Part shown: positions 35,601 to 48,082 of the stretch, one piece after another
Numbering within the stretch: position 1 is the first letter of the stretch
How the letters are laid out: each line of letters begins with the position of its first letter
Assembly (NCBI GenBank): GCA_013398295.1
Contig: VZSF01009038.1
Span: forward strand, 119,084-183,083
Length of the DNA stretch: 64,000 nt
Reading direction: 5' to 3'
Origin: Chionis minor
Lineage: Eukaryota > Chordata > Aves > Charadriiformes > Chionididae
The notes under the pieces: generated by a model
Database searches by the model: none
What the model was told of the DNA's origin: nothing
Seen by the model: only the letters and a program-made list of their open reading frames with translations
Program-made: the position numbers and the translations under genes

Positions 35601-37170
35601 AGCAGCGTGATGTCATTCTGCACATTTTTATTCAATTCGCACAAAACGAAAGCTACTTCCCCGTGATAAAAGGAGCGCGTCCCACAAACAGAATTCCACA
35701 ATACCTACCTACCATAGCCAGGAATGCAGGGAAAAAACAACACGTTTATGCAGTTCTAACACTTCTGCCACGCTACGTAGTGACGAAGCAATTAGTGACG
35801 CGCCCTAACGAGATTCTCTCTCGTGGCACTCACTTCACACAGGAAAAGCACAGAGCTGCAAAGCTCCTGCAACACCCCAGACCCTGAAAAAGTGGGGAAG
35901 AGACATTGCATAAAGACATTAACAGCACTGGATCCCTCCTAAGTCTTTCACAGCCTGCACAGAAGACAAGCCAGAGCTTTCCAGCCCTCCTTCCCACATT
36001 TATAGCGCTACACAGAACTCCGTCCCCTCCGGGAAACCTCCTAAGCCATCCAGCTCGGAGCATTACAGCAATAGACCTTTGTGATTTATAGACGGCAAGG
36101 CGCTCTGCTGCATTTGGGAAGAGTCCCTGCACATGAGCACCGCTCGCTCCTCCTCCCCATCACACACACACAGGAGATGCAGCCTGGCACGTCGCTGCGC
36201 AGCCTTCGCCGCCAAGGGGCTGCTATAAAAAGATTTAAAAAAAAAAAAACATATCAAGGATGCCCTTTGCGGTCACAGCAGGTTCAGCGTACTCTGCCCT
36301 GGGGTACCGTCCCCCTCCCCAGCTCTCGCTGTGGTGGGAGGGGAAATCCCACTGCAAAAAGAAAAATAAAAAATATCAGTTTCTACCCCCTCGCTGCTTA
36401 TTTTGAGAAAGTAAAGCTGCTCACAAGAAACCTCAGTGCAGACGGGGCCATCAGGGATATTTTTAGCAACAGTAGGCAAGACCAGCCCATGACTGCTCAC
36501 ACCAACCACCTCACCGAGCTGCGTGGGCCACCTCAGTCTGCAGCCGCTACGAGGAAGGGAATAAACTCAGCAGGTGTTGGGTCCTGCCATCACCCTGAAA
36601 CGATCTTAAAGCCTTGGAGCCGGAAGCCCCCAACACTCCCGTACTTCCACAGCAGATTCCTCACAGCAGCATCCCTGTGTACAGACCATGCCAGGTCTCT
36701 CTCCAGACTGCCCCCCCCAAAAAAATATCCTTCGGGGAGACCACAGCACAGGAGCAGGTCAGTGTGGCTCTGAAGTGCTCAAGGATGGGTTCAAAGGAAC
36801 AAAAAGGGAACTCTGGGCCCCACGGAGGCTGGCAGAAGTTCTGCTGAGATGCAGGTGTCCGTGCAAAGCACGGAGTCGGGAGCATAGATGAGGCAATGCT
36901 GCCAGATGGGCACAGCTGGAAACAAACACGAGGTCTCTGGAAAAGCCACACTGCCACCCGCTTTGCTCAGGAAGGGGAAGGCTCCTCCGTGGGGCAGCAC
37001 ATCAGCCCTGAGCCAGCCCGTGAAGGAACCACATCTTGGTGGATACATGGGCAGCCCCAAAAGAAGCTGGTCCACCAGGCTCAGCCTCCCCAGGCTGCCT
37101 CTGGTGCCCAAGTGGGGACAGGGTGTGACTTCCTGATGCATCTGCTCCAAACCAGCAGCCAATACTACAG
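26689..37170. other. 10.5-kb stretch with no recognisable repeat or gene
   Basis: The longest part of the window without a CR1 piece. It contains a TA microsatellite at 29240-29262, T/A runs (about 30805-30819, 30889-30902, 36238-36250) and AT-rich sequence at 31480-31560. Short open frames are common and mostly overlap one another. The longest, 36081-36773 on the plus strand, has 230 codons and no recognisable domain. Low repeat density would fit a long intron or a constrained gene desert, but I cannot tell which. Confidence 0.55.
29240..29262. repeat. TA dinucleotide microsatellite
   Basis: Eleven uninterrupted AT units (29241-29262) preceded by T, and followed by an imperfect ATGTGCATATAT extension. 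Likely polymorphic in length. Confidence 0.95.
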
Positions 37171-37536
37171 TCACAAAATCACAGAAAGTTAAGGGTTGGC
37201 AGGGCCCTCTGGAGATCATCTGGTCCAACCCCGCTGCCAGAGCAGGGCCACCTACAGCAGGTGGCACAGGATGGTGTCCAGGCGGGTTGGGAATGTCTCC
37301 AGAATGGGAGACTCCACCACCTCTCTGGGCAGCCTGTGCCAGGGCTCTGCCACCCTCCAAGGAAAGAAGTTCCTCCTCGTGTTGAGATGCAACTTCCTAT
37401 ATTCGAGTTTATACCCATTGCTTCTTGTCCTGTCACTGGGCACCACTGAAAAAAGCCTGGCCCCCTCCCTTTAAGTATTTGTAAACATTGATGAGATCCC
37501 CCCTCAGTCTGCTCTTCTCCAGACTAAAAAGACCCT
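37171..37536 (-). mobile_element. CR1 LINE 3' fragment
   Basis: Minus-strand CR1. In minus-strand translation the window shows [38 protein letters not shown] and VVESPILE. The plus strand begins with a mutated tail (AAAATCACAGAAAG) and ends in AGACTAAAAAGACCC, where the LFSLE block is cut. Its 3' UTR has the 'ctgtaggtgg' segment shared with 9131 and 41516. A deletion relative to 9131 has removed the segment before CCCTCCCTTTAAG, about 15 bases of the KGG region. Confidence 0.95.
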
Positions 37537-39035
37537 ATAAACACGTGACAGTTTTACATGTAGCAGTCATTACACACATGCACACTTGTACGTGCTAACC
37601 TTATCTCACAGCTCACTCCTTTTACGTGATGACTTTTAACTCAATATCCATATATTGATGGACTTCGGGGCACTACCTGGTCACCTGCCAGCGTTTTGGA
37701 AAGGATGAAGTTTCCTAGGTACGTACATAACTAAGCAAACCATACAGAAAAGCCAGTACCCTTCCTCCCAATATTGCCACTCTGCAGAAGATGTGTAGCT
37801 TCTTGCCTGCACCTCAGTCCTCGAAACAAGGACCAGAGGGGGCCACCTAACCTTAAGCCTGAAGGCAGGACATTTTCCACAAGCCTGTTAGTGCCAGGCA
37901 CAGCACGTCCCAGCTGCTCGGCAAGTGGTGTTCCCACTCCATCCCACACTCCGTTTCCTGCTTTGACTAAGAGCATCCACAAGCGAGCAGGACACCTTTC
38001 CCAGTGCCACTGGATTACATGAAGCCTTTCACGGAGGACCTGGGCCCCACCACAGGGCTACAGGCCATTTTTGCAGTACTCTGCATTGACAGTATGGGCA
38101 ACGTGGTGTGAAAAGCCTCCACCTGCTTGCTACTTCATTTAATGTACTGCTCTTGCAAGGTACAAAAGACTGCTTTACCTTAGGGCAAGCGTTCAGGTTA
38201 GTTAGATGGAAGTCTAAATCTAAATCCCATTAGCAAATAAGAGGATCTACATACAAAAGGGCCCCATGTGGCAGCACGCTGTGTAGATCTCCCGGCTCTA
38301 CGTCTTCAAGGATACACTATGAAAAAGGACCACAGCATCTCAAGCCAAGACATTTATAGCACCACAATCAGTTGTACCTACTGGGATACGCTTGCAAAAC
38401 CAAATCACCTGAATGACAAATGGGAGCAGGAGTTCCCCTGACGCTGAACATGGACTGTTGCTAATGGAAATGAAGGTCCGCAGCTGCAGGGCTCTGTGCA
38501 GAACACGGCGCCCATCCCTCATCTTCCCAAACTCATTTAGACTGCCTCGAATTCAGCAGATGGAGAGCCAGCGGTGCCAAGCCTTGGACCACAGCTCCAA
38601 CGGGCAGGGAGAACTCATTCACCACCTTTGCCAGCAGCCTCCCTATGTTCAATCCGATTTCACAGCCCGTCCTCCAGGCACCACGTACACCACCTCCACA
38701 CCCAGCACTGCTCCTTGAGGATCAGCCTGAGAAGGGTTTGAGGTTCGGTTCTGCTGTAAACATCACACAAGTAAAGAAATACTCAGTTTTTTTCCCTGTA
38801 ACTTTATTTTCCGCACATAAAGCAGCAAGCAGGGGAGAGCAGGAAAAGGAATGGCAAAGATGCCTTCATTTCACACAAAGACCATCCCTCACACCGGTCT
38901 GCTTCAGTACTCCCTGGTGGTCTACACAGCCAGGAAAGCACACACGAGTGACGCTAAGGTGCTGGATTCCGGGATATCTGCTGCCACAGGGCCAGCACTG
39001 GGAAAACACTCAGGTACTCGCTGAACGGGTACTGT
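37537..39035. other. Unique non-coding DNA
   Basis: No gene, RNA or repeat recognised in this 1.5-kb interval. The plus-strand open frame 38645-39130 is created partly by the following CR1 fragment, whose [19 protein letters not shown] forms its C-terminal end, so it is not a gene. Confidence 0.6.
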
Positions 39036-39232
39036 TCCACTGGAACAGGTTGCCCAGAGAGGTTGTTGAGGCCCCATCCCTGGAGGTGTTTAAGGCCAGG
39101 CTGGATGTGGCCTTGGGCAGCCTGGTCTAGTGGGAGGTGTCCCTGCCTATGGCAGGGGGGTTGGAACTCAACGATCTGCAAGGTCCCTTCCAACCTAAAC
39201 CATTCTATGATGCCTCTATGATGATTCTATGA
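39036..39232 (+). mobile_element. CR1 LINE 3'-terminal fragment
   Basis: Plus-strand CR1 starting at [18 protein letters not shown] (here [19 protein letters not shown]) and running through AGTGGGAGGTGTCCCTGCC to three tail-like units, ATTCTATG, CTCTATG and ATTCTATG, at about 39202-39231. The 3' UTR is the same type as 19204. It is strongly 5' truncated and keeps only about 30 codons. Confidence 0.95.
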
Positions 39233-40395
39233 ATTGCTGGGCATCTGGGACTGTGTTGGGTTCAGAAAGCGCAGCCCACGTAAAATGAAGAGCTCTCCAA
39301 AGCAACAGGAGCACAAGTTGCACAACAGACACTACAAACGGTTATGACCAGCGATGTCTACGTTTGGCCAACGCTTTACAGCTCTAGCGTTGCTTGTAAG
39401 ACACCCACAGCCAGCACCAACCCTGCTCTCCTGGGAAACAAGAGGTCAAGCGCTCAGAAACCCCACGTTCCCTCGGGAACAGGTACAGGCTCTTCCCCAA
39501 GCACAGCCCTGAAATCGCCGAGCCCCGCTGCAAGGGACAGGGGACACAGGGGTGGCAGGGCTGAGCAGCCTGGGCACATGGTTGCCTCCAGGCAACACTA
39601 GGTTTAATTGCAAGGTGAGACCTGCCCTGAGCACTGCAGGACAACCCTCCACTGGGTCAGTCAGCGTGAATTTAAAGGTCACCCAGATAAATAAGCCGAG
39701 CAGGACACCAGCATGAGGCACGTTGACCCACAGGAAGCAAGCTTGAAGCACTGCTCCTCAAGCAAAGTACTTGTTCCCGGGAGAGCTGCTCTGCCAGCTC
39801 CCTTGAGGACACAAGTTCTGGACTGACCCCATTGCCCACCCCCCGTGCCACAGCCAAATGTACACTTGGGGTGAATCCCTCCATAGCTTCCTCCATAGCC
39901 TGAAGCTCTTCACTGCAACAGCCCTAATTAATAATAATCCTCAGAGACACAGAGCCCTTCGTACCTGCCATCTGCAAATCTAGAAGTGCATTCCAAAAAG
40001 AAGTTAACACCCTTCTTTCTGGTTTCACAAGGGTCCTTCACATCAGTTCTACACTTAAATCTCCCTTCAAGCAGGCCATAAACTACTTTCTCCCCTTTCA
40101 CCAGAAGCGATGACCAACTGCGCCTCCGCCACACAATTAACAGCTCCAGCTTCCCTGGTGCCATGAGCTGCTGTATTCCATCGCACCGGGTCTCTGCGCA
40201 GGTCCGTGCTGATCCCCCTCTCCGGGGGGGGCTGCAGCAGGCTCTGCAAGAGGAGAGGACGCGGCAAAAAGTCAGCACTGCCAATAATCACAACTCCCCC
40301 CAGCTCCACAAGGGCATCAGAGCAGCGAGAGGTGACCATACTGCCCATAAATGCACCAAACAAGCTACCGGCACTGGGAATATCAGAAACATCCC
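39233..40395. other. Unique non-coding DNA
   Basis: No gene or known repeat recognised. Overlapping open frames at 39344-39751 on both strands and at 40067-40405 show no domain. Confidence 0.6.
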
Positions 40396-40780
40396 CATAG
40401 AATGATTTAGATTGGAAGGGACCTTATAGATCCAGCAGCTCCCACCCTCTGCCCTGGGCAGGGACACCTCCCACCACACCAGGCTGCTCCAAGCCCCATC
40501 CAGCCTGGCCTTGAACCTCCAGGGATGGGGCAGCCACAGCTTCTCTGGGCAACCCCGGCCAGGGGCTCATCCCCCTTACAGGCAACAATTTCTTCCTAAT
40601 ATCTCATCTAAATCTCCCCTCTGCCAGTTTAAAACCATTCCTCCTCATCCTATCACTACATGCCCTGATCCAGAGTCCCTCCCCAGCTTTCCTGGAGCCC
40701 TTTTCAGATACTGGAAGGGGCTCTAAGGTCTCCCCGGAGCCCTCTTTTCTCCAGGCTGAACACCCCCAACTCTCTCCCCA
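40396..40780 (-). mobile_element. CR1 LINE 3' fragment
   Basis: Minus-strand CR1. The plus strand begins CATAGAATGATTTAGATTGG and holds GGGCAGGGACACCTCCCACC, GCAACAATTTCTTCCTAAT and TCTCCAGGCTGAACACCCCC. It ends inside the block encoding LGLFSLEKR. Same 3' UTR type as 18256, to which it is also very similar in the middle (GGGATGGGGCAGCCACAGC in both). The frame is disrupted. Confidence 0.95.
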
Positions 40781-41515
40781 ACCCCCATGCTGGCCTGGGG
40801 CTCAGCACAGGGGGCAAAACCCACCTGTGATGCTCAGCATGGTCCCCAGCACCTGAACTGCATAGACACAACCATCTCAGAGTGGTATGAGAAGGTCAAG
40901 TACCACCTAGACACATTGCCTTACCATCAGGGAAATAATCTAATAACTCTGGGTGTAGCTACACAGTTTTACAGAGGGTTATGGGGTACACGACCCATTT
41001 TAGGATGCTGCCACCTACATTTTCACTCCTGCTCAGATCTGAGCTCAGGCAGGACAGCTGTTTGTGAGGACCCTCTACAAGTGAGGTCCCTGAACACACC
41101 GGGGTCAAAGATAAAAACCCAAGGGATTTCAGCAAAGCTAAAAGGGCAGAAAACACAGCTGAGCCATGAGAAACTCCTGACACAGCTTTGCCTCCTCCCC
41201 AGCAACCCTCAAGCACAGTGCATTAAAAAGCAACACTGCCAGCAATTTCTACCTATAAATACCTGGGGTTAGTTAATAGTCATCTGGGATTTTAAGAGTT
41301 TTGCACAAAATGTAGCCAGTCTTGCTAAAAGCATAATCCACCTTCTATAAATAATGCAAGCCAAGAGAAGATCACTGACCATCCCTTTATCCAGGTGGGG
41401 ACATCAGTTTAAAAGCATGCTGTATTCCGGCATAAGGAATGCAGCTTTTGTGAAATCAGCTATAACTGGAACTACTTTAATATTGCTGCAAATTGAAGCA
41501 TTCGGTGACTTCTTT
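40781..41515. other. Unique non-coding DNA
   Basis: No gene, RNA or repeat recognised in this interval between two CR1 copies of opposite orientation. Confidence 0.6.
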
Positions 41516-42020
41516 GGTCCAGTTCTGGGCTCCCCAGTTTAAGAAGGACAGGGAACTGCTGGAGAGGGTGCAGCGAAGGGCTACGAAGATGATGAGGGGG
41601 CTGGAGCATCTTTCAGATGAGGAAAGGCTGAGGGAGTTGGGTCTTTTTAGTCTAGAGAAGAGAAGGCTGAGGGGGGGACCTCATAAATGTCTACAAATAC
41701 TTAAAGGGATGGGGCCAGGAGGAGGGGGCCAGGCTTTTTTCAGTAGTACCCAGGGGCAGGACAAGGGTCAATGGGTATGAACTCAAATACAGGAAGTTCC
41801 ATCTCAACATGAGGAGGAACTTCTTTCCTCTGAGGGTGGCAGAGCCCTGGCACAGGCTGCCCAGAGAGGTGGTGGAGTCTCCCATTCTGGAGACATTCAA
41901 AACCCACCCGGACGCCATCCTGTGCCACCTGCTGTAGGTGGCCCTGCTCTGGCAGGGGGTTGGACCAGATGATCTCTAGAGGTCCCTTCCAACCCTTAAC
42001 CTTCTGTGATCCTGTGATTC
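41516..42020 (+). mobile_element. CR1 LINE fragment with a single-base frameshift in a G-run
   Basis: Plus-strand CR1 starting at VQFWAPQFKKDRELLERVQR and [18 protein letters not shown]. At about 41668-41674 there is a run of seven G. One extra G shifts the frame, so that the expected [13 protein letters not shown] is read in the next frame. Downstream it continues with [20 protein letters not shown] and the 3' UTR CTGTAGGTGGCCCTGC, and ends CTTCTGTGATCCTGTGATTC, a mutated double tail. It belongs with 9131 and 37171. Confidence 0.95.
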
Positions 42021-45000
42021 TCCCAGAGCTCCCATGAACCCTGTTTCTCACCACGATGACATATAGTTTAAAGCATTCAGGTTTTCTTTGTAAAAAGCTG
42101 TCCCTGACAGTAAAAGCCAGACCAGCCACAGGTAGGTGTACGGGAACAAGGGCACAGGGTGCGAGCATTTCAGGTTTCATGCCTTTGGAGGACACCCTCA
42201 GATGACTAAGAGTGCTCTCCATCTCCGAAAGGCAGCAGTGAGGAACAGACACGCAGGCAGCATGGTTGAGTAAGCCTCATTTTCCTAGGACAGCAAGCCA
42301 ATAAATCACTTGGCCACAACCCTGTTAAAACCCAGAGTGTTGCTTTTTATCCAAAGCTAAGCATTGCATTGGTTTGTGTCTCCTTTCATATTCCCAGGGA
42401 GACTGCGATGCTCTAAAGGTCTCCGAGATTGCTGCTGCCTGATGGATTGTTAAGAGAAAGGTTTCTGCCTTGAAAACCCTTTCTTTGGCAACTCTTCACC
42501 AAGAAGAAAAACAAAACCCCCTGTTTCTCCCTTAGAAGTCGGAGGGCTGAACAAGAAGTTTCCAGATTCCTCTAAATGCCACAGCACCCAGGTCCTGCTG
42601 CTCGCCCCACACCTCTCTCCACCCCAGAAGGACCCTTCAAGGGTCTCCAGTGGCCAGAGTTGAACAGTGCCACTCACTGCCCATTGTGTTTTCTGCATCA
42701 TGTCCCTGACTTGTGGTTGGGTTCAGGCACACTCTTGGGGACGCCTCATCTCCCGCCTGGTGAGAGATTGTTCCCACAGGGCTGCCCTGCTCCCAGGGAC
42801 ATAGGAGCAACCACCTCTGACCCAACATGCAGAGCCACCATCCATCTCACCCGGACTCAAACCCATGCAGATACACCCAGACACAGATACACCACCCGTC
42901 CTCCCGCACCTTGCTTCCCCCAGCCAGCAAGTTTGCTTTGCCCAAATACCCTTTTCAAAATTAAGTTTTCTGTACGTCTTCAGTCCAAAAACCAGAATCC
43001 TTGGGACAGAGGCACATATTCAGGAAGAAATCCTGTTATGGTGTGGCAAGTCTGGATGGGATGGCTTCTTGAGGACTATTTTCCATTCGCTGCATCTCCA
43101 GTTTAAAGCAGCCCCAGGTGCTTCCAGCAAGCAGTCTGCACCTCAGCTACATCGAGATGTCCCTTGGACATTTGGTCCCTCCCTTCCCTTTAAAATAAAG
43201 CCTGTCCAGGCTGTGAGTGTTCTCACCATCTATGTGAGATAATAAAAGACACCTTGTAGTAGCTCAGAGGAAACCTTAGGGAGGTTGGCAGCAAAAGCTT
43301 CCCATTGTGTCCGAGATGTTCTCAAAGCGAGCTGCTTCAAAACGTTGTCCTTTTTCAGACCTGTTTTGTCCCAATACAGTTGCTCTGCCATCACACACTC
43401 CCTCCCAAGTCCCCGTTCCACCTTTCACAGGCTCTACACATTGTTTTCTCCCCAAAAATCCATCCAAAGAAACTTATAGTCCAAAACAAGTAAGACTTCA
43501 AGGGCTGTTTTCCTATCAGAGCTCCTTCCTGCAGGGGTGGGAGGTCCATGGGATGCTTTAGTCATGCACAGCGCAGAAGTTGAATCCACGCAATGCAGTC
43601 ATCCCAAAACCCTTCCAGGGAGCTGGTCTTCAACAGAGCCATGCTCAGAGACTAAAGGAAGGGAGAGGAACTTCAAGATTCATCGTCAAAGGAAAAACAC
43701 ACAAGCAAACCCCAAAGATGGTTATTTTCTGAACAGATCTCCTAGACCTATTTTAGCTCCTGCTAATGCAGGTATCAGAACAGAGAGATCATGTACTTAC
43801 CCCTGAAGAACACGCACCACAACACCCCAAAGCGTGCAACGAGACAGCTTTACTGTTCAGATTATTTGTGTTTCATCATTTCATAACTCACCAAACGCCT
43901 AAAAGCTTAAGCGGTGCCATTTCTGGGCTGTTTTCTTTATCCTACATGATGCCCTGACCAGACTGTACCAATTTATTACATTATTGTATCACTAAGGCAC
44001 TAGACTGCTCTCGTCACGTACGTAACGTTACAACAGAGGCGCTCGGATGATGGAAAGGTGAAAAAGGATATTTTCCCAGGCAAAGGAGAACGGATTCTGT
44101 TGAACTACAATATCGGCACATGTCAATAGCAGGTTTCTCCCTAGAAAAGCATGAGAAAGTCTTTCAGTGAGCTAATTAGAGCACGTACTCAGCACTAACC
44201 ACCCGTGACCTGAATCAGATACCCAGACTGCTTCCTCATTTCCCACCTCTCACCCTGCTCAGGTTGGCAGGATTTGCTCCGCATGTCTTACATCCACCTA
44301 GGAGATACTCCAAGACAACCCAGAAAGCCATCACCATCTTTCCTTTGATTCCCACATCATTTCTCCATAAACTTCATTTTCACCTTCCCTTTTAAAGGCA
44401 ACAACCTGACAAGTTGCACAGAGCCTGCTGTGGGGTTTGACCTCCCAATTTCTTTGGGTTTTTTTTTTTTTTTGAAATCCATAAAAAAGTGCAAAAAGTT
44501 CCCCAGGAAGTCCATTCTAGAAATGACCCTGAAGTTGGACAACAGCTTACAGCTCACCCTGCTCCATCCCTGTCCTTTTCCTCAGCCGCTGCAGGGATGG
44601 GGCCAGCGCAGAAGAGCCGCTGGGATTCACACTAAAATGGGCACCTGGTATCAGATCTCCTGCATTTGCCATGCCTTTGTGAAAGGCAAATGATCCTTTA
44701 ATACTTCTCACAGTCATTAATAACACTTCTCCTTTCGGGTTCCCCCCCACCCAGCCTTAAACTAAACACTACCAGGACTGCTTTGTAAGGACATGCTAAT
44801 TATTACTATTTACATTGCAATAAAGCCTTGGAAATTCTGCCAGGAGCTGCGATCCCACTGTGACAGGTGATGCACAAACACAGCACAATCCCACCCTCAA
44901 GGCTCTGCAGGCCAAGTAAATTTGTCTCAAAAAAAAAAATAAAAACACAACCACAGCTCTAGATTTCTGCCTCTTACCAAAGCTCTTTCTTTCCTTGGCA

Positions 45001-47920
45001 CATTCCTTCTCTCCCTTCATTTCCACCTCTCTCCTCATCTTCCCACCCTACATAGTCCCCCAGCGACCTTTGCATCACACCCTCCAAATGGCTTTTAAAT
45101 TAGTAAAGCAGCCTCCTCTTTCCAGACCTGGAGAGCCTCAATACTCCAGGAACCTTGTGTTTCCCCTGCGCTGGGATCCCCGAGAGCAGACACCTCTGCG
45201 GGAGCATCCGCAGAGAATCAGGAATTACGGCCCGTACGCAAACAAAACAGTTTTTCCAAGCTGGTCCATTAAAGCACCAGCCTTGTACAGCTTGGCAGAG
45301 TTTTGCTTTAAACCCCCGTGCTTTAGGTAAGTTTTATTAAGGTTTTAATGTGTAATAACACAGTCTTACAATTATGAAGTTAGTGACACAGCCGTACTCT
45401 TAAGTGGAAAAATGCATTTCCTGCTCTAAGCGAGCAGCTGTAAACTTGAGATTTTAATTGAGAAAAAAAAAATCAACCCTAAGAGGATCTTAATTCCGCA
45501 TATGATTTGGTTCTTACTCCATGGTGATCTCAAACTAGTTAAAACTGGGAAGTTCTCTAGCACAGCAGACACACAACAGCATCTCTCAGCAAAGCAAGAA
45601 ATTCCATATCCCTTGGGAATATTTGAGCTACCTGGTAGAGCGCGGGAGCAGCTCCCCGCGTGCCGCGCTGGTGGCAAAGAGCAAACTCCCGCAGGGGTTA
45701 AACCTCCGACGGAGAACACGTGGGAAAGGTCCCGAGCCACGTGGGATTTGAGAGAGAAGGCAAAAACAAGAAGAGCCAGACACAAGAATAAGGTCTTGCT
45801 AAAATAACCCTGGGAAGCAGCACTGCAGGCGTCTCCAGGCTCACCTCATCCTCATCACAGCAGTGCTGAGCTCTGCCCGGGCTCAGCCCGAACCCCAGGG
45901 GCCCAGCACCAGTGCCGAACAGCTGGACCACAGCTGGCAGACACCCCACACACCCTCTGCAGGGCACAGCTGTCTCCTCAATAACCCACTCACGACTGGT
46001 GAGGGACACACACAAGGATCACCCAGGGTGAAGCTTATATTCCAGCGCACAACGCAGTAAGCACAACAGCTTTTCTAGGCAACATCTTCTATTTAACAAC
46101 ATCAGGGAGCCAGGGCGGAAACTTTAAGAGCTATAATAAATTGCTTCTAAAAACCCTACAAGATCATCCTCATCATCCATCTATTACACATCCAATTTGC
46201 TCCACCAGCAAAGTTATATACTTTTAATACGACCGACCCAGGCACACTGTCACGCACACCTGACTTTGGTGACCAAATATTATCGCTGCGCGTGTAACTG
46301 GAGAATTTGAGCAAGGAAAGGGTACACCCAAAACCAGAGATATGCTTCTGGAAGGCAGCGACCCGAAAGCACCGTTCCACCGGGGAGGACCATGTCACAC
46401 TTGGGAGCAGCCCTCACCACCCAGGCCGTCATCCAGCACCAGTACAAGCCTTGCAAACATCTCCTTGATTTGGGAACGCCGTTACTCCAGCCCTGCAGGC
46501 AACAGAAGTCCAGTTGGGTTTTATAGACCCTCAGTCCTTCTTGTGCCGAGTGACTCTCGCCTGCATCGACCCTTCCGAGAGGGATGTGGCACAAACTCTA
46601 CAACAGCCAGCAGGAAGAGAGCCAGAAACACGCAACATCCTCAGAAGGAGCGGTGCTACCAGTTAACATCACTCAGCACTCCGGGAAAAAAAAAAAGCCA
46701 GTGCTTTATTTAATATTCTTCCATATGGTGCTTTATAAGCTAATAACAGCGGAACAAGCAGCCAAGTGCTGTACGTTCGCTATCTGAAGGCTGCGAGGAA
46801 GGGAGGAGCACGTATTCCTTTCTGCAATAGCAAAACCACTGGTGAGTCATTACAGGCTTATGAAATAAAGCCCATCTTGGCTAAAAAACCAAACGTGCAA
46901 GCGAGGCACCTGGTGGGGTTTGCCCACATTATGACGGCAGGATCGATTCCTTAACGCGCAGCCCTTGGCTCCCCTTACCCTCCATGGGAACGGCGCGGGC
47001 AGCAGAGCCCTGCGCAATGGGCTGGCTCCCAGCCTGGCCTCCTGCAGCCAAATCCCATGGGATTAACGCTGTGAGCACACCTGGGCGCAGGCAAGTACAA
47101 CAGGTTGCTAGAGACAGCCCTATTCCCGAGTCCCATTAGGAAGCCTAGGGATAGCAGGGAGCAGCACAAAGCCCAGTGGCCACAGGTTCCACGTTACGAA
47201 TAAAGTGTTAAGAGAAGAATCCCACTGCAATGGATAAATAGTGAAATAATTCCAGAAATGTGCTATTTTTGCAGCAAAATGCCAGTCTGCTGAGCCCCAG
47301 TGTAAGCAGAGCTCTTCCCCACTCATCACACTAGTAGACTTACTCTTCTATTATGGCTTTCTCTACCTGGCTGGCTCACTCCGCCCCCGCCACAAGCTAT
47401 TTTACTAACCTTTTTTCTTCCCCAACCTACAAATGGCCACCAAATGGGACTACCAATGTAACTGGTGGCCTGGAAGGAGCCCCAGGCCACCCACCAGCAC
47501 CCACCCAGCACAGCCCCGCAGCGGGAGCATCCCTCAACAACCACGTCCCCAGCCGCCCCGCAGCACCGTTTTCCTCAGAGCAGGGCCACAAAACACACTC
47601 ACTTTGAGACTCACCTTGCAGTGCGTCTTACTCAAAAATACATCACAGCATGTGGTTAAAATTAGCAGGACAGGGCAATTTTAGCCATAACATTTCAACA
47701 GCATAAGAAATCAAGCAGGATTTCCCAGCTCTTGTCAGCCTGCGCCACAGCAGAAGACACGCCAATACCTCTTCTTCCATTTCTTTTTCTTGCTCTTCCC
47801 ATGGCAATGTGGACCTTGCCAGTATTTGCTGGTTTCAGAGGAAACAAGAGTGAAGAAAATGGAAAGGTAGGACTGTCCTTGTAAGGACTGAAGTTCCTTT
47901 GGGGCCAAGGCTCCTGGAGA
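42021..47920. other. Unique non-coding DNA, 5.9 kb
   Basis: No gene or mobile element recognised. A T-run lies at 44459-44473 and an A-run near 44929-44939. Several open frames of 100-176 codons overlap in different frames (for example 42576-43106 plus, 45426-45785 minus) and show no known domain. The motif CACGTACGTAACG near 44015-44027 is CpG-rich in AT-rich surroundings, and I assign no function. Confidence 0.55.
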
Positions 47921-48082
47921 AGCACAGGATGGTTGAGGTTGGAAGGGACCTCTGGAGGTCACCCGGTCCAACCCACCTGCTCAAGCAGGGTCCTGGGCTA
48001 CCAGCTCTAGGTGGCCATGTCCAAACAGCTTCTCAGTATCTCCAAGGATGGAGATGCCACAACTTCTCTGTGCAACCTGTAA
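47921..48082 (-). mobile_element. CR1 LINE 3' fragment, old
   Basis: Minus-strand CR1 3' end of a diverged type. The plus strand shows GGTTGGAAGGGACCTCTGGA, GTCCAACCCACCTGCTCAAG and CAAGGATGGAGATGCCACAA, then ends at CAACCTGT. The tail octamer is lost. The 3' UTR, with its GAGCAGGTGGGTTGGAC form on the minus strand, differs from the other groups and looks older. Confidence 0.9.

Noticed and set aside
36081..36773. 230-codon plus-strand open frame
   Set aside because: No domain, no recognisable start context, and other frames overlap. It could be chance, so it is not listed as a gene.
38645..39130. 161-codon open frame as a host gene
   Set aside because: Its C-terminal part is the CR1 sequence [14 protein letters not shown] and the rest has no domain.
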